From NCBI GenBank assembly GCA_905235695.1, contig CAJOMW010000062.1:1-6340 (forward strand): DNA of 6,340 nucleotides, given 5' to 3'. Within the stretch, counting starts at the first letter, position 1, and every line of letters begins with the position of its first letter. Origin of the DNA: an uncultured Clostridia bacterium (GTDB lineage: Bacteria > Bacillota > Clostridia > Oscillospirales > CAG-382). The notes under the pieces were generated by a model. That model did no database searches and was not told where the DNA came from. It saw only the letters and a program-made list of their open reading frames with translations. Made by a program: the position numbers and the translations under genes. Below, one piece after another: positions 5,209 to 6,340 of this stretch.

Positions 5209-6340
5209 TTGAATATAAACAGACTTTACGAGGTGCTCAGAGGCGAAGAAGCCCTTTTGGTAATGACGGAAGGCGACGCAGTGCCGAGGGGAGCCGTATC
5301 CGATATAAAGGGTGCAATGGAGATAAAAGGCGTATCTTACGATACCCGCCATATCAAGGAGGGCGACGTGTTTGTCGCCGCAGTCGGAAACGTCGCCGAC
5401 GGACACGCATTTATTCCTCAGGCTATAGAAAAAGGTGCGGCGGCAGTAGTTTGCGAGGTAAAGGAAGCTTATGACAAGTATTCCGCACTCTATCCGGATA
5501 CACCGTTCCTGCTTGTGAAAAATTCGAGAATAGCCCTTGCCATAGCCTCAGCCGAATTTTACGGAAATCCCTCAAAGAAGCTGAAGCTCATCGGTCTTAC
5601 CGGTACCAAAGGCAAGACGAGCACGTCGTTCATGATAGCCGGTATTCTCGAAAAGGCTGGCATTTCCTGCGGAATAATAGGAACGACGGGTATATATTAC
5701 GCCGGAAAGTACGAGTTTATCGACAACTCGACGCCCGAAAGCTGTGAGCTTCAAAGGATATTTGCCGAAATGGTAAAGTGCGGAGTAGAGTACTGCGTCA
5801 TGGAGGTATCCTCCCAGGCGCTGATGATGTACCGGGTATACGGACTTCACTATGAGACCGCAGTATTTACAAACATCTCTCCCGACCATATAGGAGACGG
5901 CGAGCACAAGAGCTTTGAAGAATATCTCTCCTGCAAGGGCAAGCTCTTTACCATGTGCGACAGAGCCGTCATAAATCTCGACAGCGACAAGGCGGATTAC
6001 ATAACAGACATACTGAAGGAAAACGGCACGCCGTACTACACATATTCCTGCACCGGGAAGGATTCGGATTTTTCGGGCGGCGAGGAGAAGTTCGTCATAG
6101 ACGGCGGCATGAAGACGGAGTATACGCTCAGGTCAAAGAGCGGCATTGAAAAGCGACTGCACGTAAACGTGCCGGGTAAGTTCTCGGTGTACAATTCGCT
6201 GTGCGCTTCAAGCGTGGGACTTGTCATTGGCATAAGCACTGACGTTATAGACGAAGCAATGAAGTGCGTTAAGGTAATAGGCAGGACGGAGGTTGTCCAC
6301 CACCCGAAATGCAACATACCCGTACTCATAGACTATGCGC
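5209..6340 (+). CDS. murE: UDP-MurNAc-tripeptide synthetase (MurE-like Mur ligase), C-terminus beyond the window
   Basis: The frame has 377 codons with no stop; a full MurE is about 480-500 residues. It would add the third residue (usually meso-DAP or L-Lys) to UDP-MurNAc-L-Ala-D-Glu in the cytoplasm, using ATP. The N-terminal UDP-binding domain (1-125) shows VSYDTRHIKEGDVFVA. The central ATPase domain has P-loop GTKGKT (132-137), IGTTG (157-161), STPES (174-178), MEVSSQAL (198-205), TNISPDHIGDGEH (221-233) and the probable carbamylated lysine K243 in YLSCKGKLF. The C-terminal domain begins near VIGRTEVV and the window ends at IDYA. The DNPR/DNPA-type loop that tells DAP from Lys specificity is not included. 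Features unlike standard MurE are Q203 where EVSSH is usual, SPDHIG-EH instead of DHLD-HG, and K134 in the P-loop where Asn is usual. It may be the main MurE or a paralogue with another substrate. Confidence 0.9.
   Translation, partial: MNINRLYEVLRGEEALLVMTEGDAVPRGAVSDIKGAMEIKGVSYDTRHIKEGDVFVAAVGNVADGHAFIPQAIEKGAAAVVCEVKEAYDKYSALYPDTPFLLVKNSRIALAIASAEFYGNPSKKLKLIGLTGTKGKTSTSFMIAGILEKAGISCGIIGTTGIYYAGKYEFIDNSTPESCELQRIFAEMVKCGVEYCVMEVSSQALMMYRVYGLHYETAVFTNISPDHIGDGEHKSFEEYLSCKGKLFTMCDRAVINLDSDKADYITDILKENGTPYYTYSCTGKDSDFSGGEEKFVIDGGMKTEYTLRSKSGIEKRLHVNVPGKFSVYNSLCASSVGLVIGISTDVIDEAMKCVKVIGRTEVVHHPKCNIPVLIDYA

Overview
The window looks like chromosomal DNA from a low-to-mid GC Firmicute of the class Clostridia, probably a gut-type Oscillospiraceae/Christensenellales-like anaerobe; the exact taxon cannot be fixed. 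The reasons are a Bacillus/Clostridium-type EndoA (MazF) toxin, an SLH-domain surface protein, sigma-A type promoters, GGAGG-type ribosome binding sites, many AGA/AGG/ATA codons, and a Mur ligase with motifs I associate with clostridial MurE-like proteins. I see no mobile element, CRISPR array, tRNA or rRNA.

Layout. Left arm (1-1098, minus strand): a two-component system, with an OmpR/PhoB-type response regulator followed by the N-terminal part of its membrane histidine kinase. The two overlap by ATGA and the kinase runs off the left edge. A divergent spacer (1099-1464) carries a good promoter for the two-component operon and TTAAGA direct repeats that could be its operator. Then come a single-gene EndoA/MazF endoribonuclease (1465-1839) with no visible antitoxin and a strong intrinsic terminator (1844-1877).

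Middle (1880-3917): an AT-rich leader with an extended -10 promoter, then a secreted SLH protein with a 15-unit Gly/Ser/Thr tetrapeptide linker and three SLH domains. Its frame is broken near 3330-3375. The next frame carries a transglutaminase/protease-like domain with an intact Cys-His-Asp triad. The two pieces are best read as one gene of about 594 residues interrupted by a one-base deletion, a sequencing error or, less likely, programmed -1 frameshifting.

Right arm (3914-6340): a NifS/IscS-type cysteine desulfurase whose ATG overlaps the stop of the transglutaminase frame. A consensus promoter (TTGACA-17-TATAAT) follows, then a MurE-like Mur ligase that starts at TTG and runs off the right edge.

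The functions do not form one obvious pathway. Envelope work is represented by the surface protein, the Mur ligase and possibly the sensor kinase. The desulfurase (sulfur transfer) and the RNase toxin are housekeeping or stress genes. The most useful points are the broken SLH-transglutaminase gene, the toxin without a partner, the atypical Mur ligase motifs and the structured promoter regions. I did not find convincing evidence for a wholly new system.
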